From Scleromatobacter sp038208735 (GTDB lineage Bacteria; Pseudomonadota; Gammaproteobacteria; Burkholderiales; Burkholderiaceae_C): a stretch of 6,942 bases of DNA. Shown one piece after another: positions 6,418 to 6,942 of the stretch. The stretch's first letter is position 1, and each line of letters begins with the position of its first letter. Position numbers and translations under genes: made by a program. The notes under the pieces were generated by a model. The model ran no database searches. It saw nothing but the letters and a program-made list of their open reading frames with translations, and was not told where the DNA came from. The stretch is taken from assembly GCA_038208735.1 (NCBI GenBank), contig JBBQYL010000243.1, forward strand, positions 1 to 6,942, given 5' to 3'.

Positions 6418-6942
6418 TCAGGATTCCGCGGGCGTCTCGGGTTGCAGCGCGAGCATCAGCGCGGCGATCGTGGCCAGCACCACGCCGGCCAGCTTGAACG
6501 GGCCGGGCAGGCCCGCCGACAGGCACATCGCGATCACCGCGGTCAGCAGCGGTGCGCCGGCATTGATCAGCGGCGACACGACGATGGCCTTGCCGTAGCG
6601 GAACGCGTACACCAGCGTCAACGCGCCGATGGCGTTGAGCACCTGGATGATGGCGGCCAGGCCCGGGCCGCTCCAGCCCCAGTGGATGGGCTGCTTGAAG
6701 TCGGTGAGCATCAGCGCGAACGGGATCGACGCGACCGCCGACAGCGCCATCCAGCCGAAGATGCTCTCGGCGTTCATGCTGCCGTTGGCCAGCTTGATGA
6801 CGTAGGCCTGGATGCCCCACGCGGCCAGCACGATCAGCCCCAGCCAGAACCACAGCCCGTAGGTGGACGCCCCGCCGTTGCCGTAGTCGAACAGCGGCAG
6901 GCTGGCCAGCGCCAGCACCACGCCCAGGATGCCCAGCTTGCC
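6418..6942 (-). CDS. DMT/EamA-type membrane transporter, C-terminal part
   Basis: This is the C-terminal 174 codons of an integral membrane protein; the frame is open to the right edge, so the start is outside the window. Hydrophobic helices lie at about residues 1-17, 28-48, 62-80, 90-112, 119-142 and 147-167 of the visible part, fitting the second half of a ten-helix drug/metabolite transporter. Supporting features are the repeat-type ending ALTLVYAFRYGKAIVVSPL (107-125), followed by a Gly/Pro-rich penultimate loop and a final helix with LAGVVLATIAALML. The tail is short and hydrophilic (PETPAES). The DMT superfamily includes sugar porters (RhaT, GRP glucose/ribose uptake), so in this operon it is a candidate importer of the amino sugar (inference). 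An efflux or unrelated role cannot be excluded. The downstream agaZ gene begins two bases after its stop. Confidence 0.85.
   Translation of the reverse strand, partial: GKLGILGVVLALASLPLFDYGNGGASTYGLWFWLGLIVLAAWGIQAYVIKLANGSMNAESIFGWMALSAVASIPFALMLTDFKQPIHWGWSGPGLAAIIQVLNAIGALTLVYAFRYGKAIVVSPLINAGAPLLTAVIAMCLSAGLPGPFKLAGVVLATIAALMLALQPETPAES

Noticed and set aside
6416..6853. N-terminal extension of the AgaZ frame into the transporter region
   Set aside because: The overlapping transporter frame has clear membrane helices. The AgaZ family begins near MHDLLNFVSRHKAG, which is at 6415.

Overview
The window is GC-rich throughout, with third codon positions almost always G or C. The protein families and the dense, short-spaced gene layout fit a betaproteobacterium, most likely of the order Burkholderiales. 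That placement is inferred from codon usage and protein character; there is no rRNA or marker gene here. Two convergent gene groups fill the window, and no gene-free stretch exceeds about 70 bases.

Left group, + strand (1-2097). It opens with the last 67 codons of an AldB/ExaC/AcoD-type aldehyde dehydrogenase. Three bases later comes a DUF779 protein, the family that often accompanies such dehydrogenases. Next are a DUF2007 protein with a C-terminal membrane helix, a class I SAM-dependent methyltransferase of the METTL/lysine-methyltransferase-like type, and a 70-residue protein of unknown function with a strong ribosome binding site. A two-part hairpin (2100-2139) lies between the two groups and probably terminates transcription from both sides.

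Right group, - strand (6942 down to 2142), read in the order of transcription: the C-terminal half of a DMT/EamA-type transporter, an AgaZ/GatZ/KbaZ-family protein, an AgaS-type SIS-domain sugar-phosphate deaminase/isomerase, a BadF/BcrA-type (N-acetylhexosamine kinase-like) sugar kinase, and a DeoR/AgaR-type repressor. The genes are separated by 2, -4, 1 and 20 bases, so they almost certainly form one operon. It continues upstream beyond the right edge, and its promoter is not in the window.

The right group reads as a PTS-independent amino-sugar pathway, probably for N-acetylgalactosamine or galactosamine. A membrane permease would bring in the free sugar and the kinase would phosphorylate it. 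AgaS would release ammonia to give tagatose 6-phosphate, and the AgaZ protein would act on the tagatose phosphate. AgaR would repress the operon until a sugar phosphate accumulates. The deacetylase (AgaA) and the catalytic aldolase subunit (AgaY/KbaY/GatY) are not in the window. They may lie upstream or elsewhere, or the AgaZ protein may work differently from the classical one. That open question is the most interesting point here. I see no CRISPR array, tRNA, rRNA, insertion sequence or phage gene.
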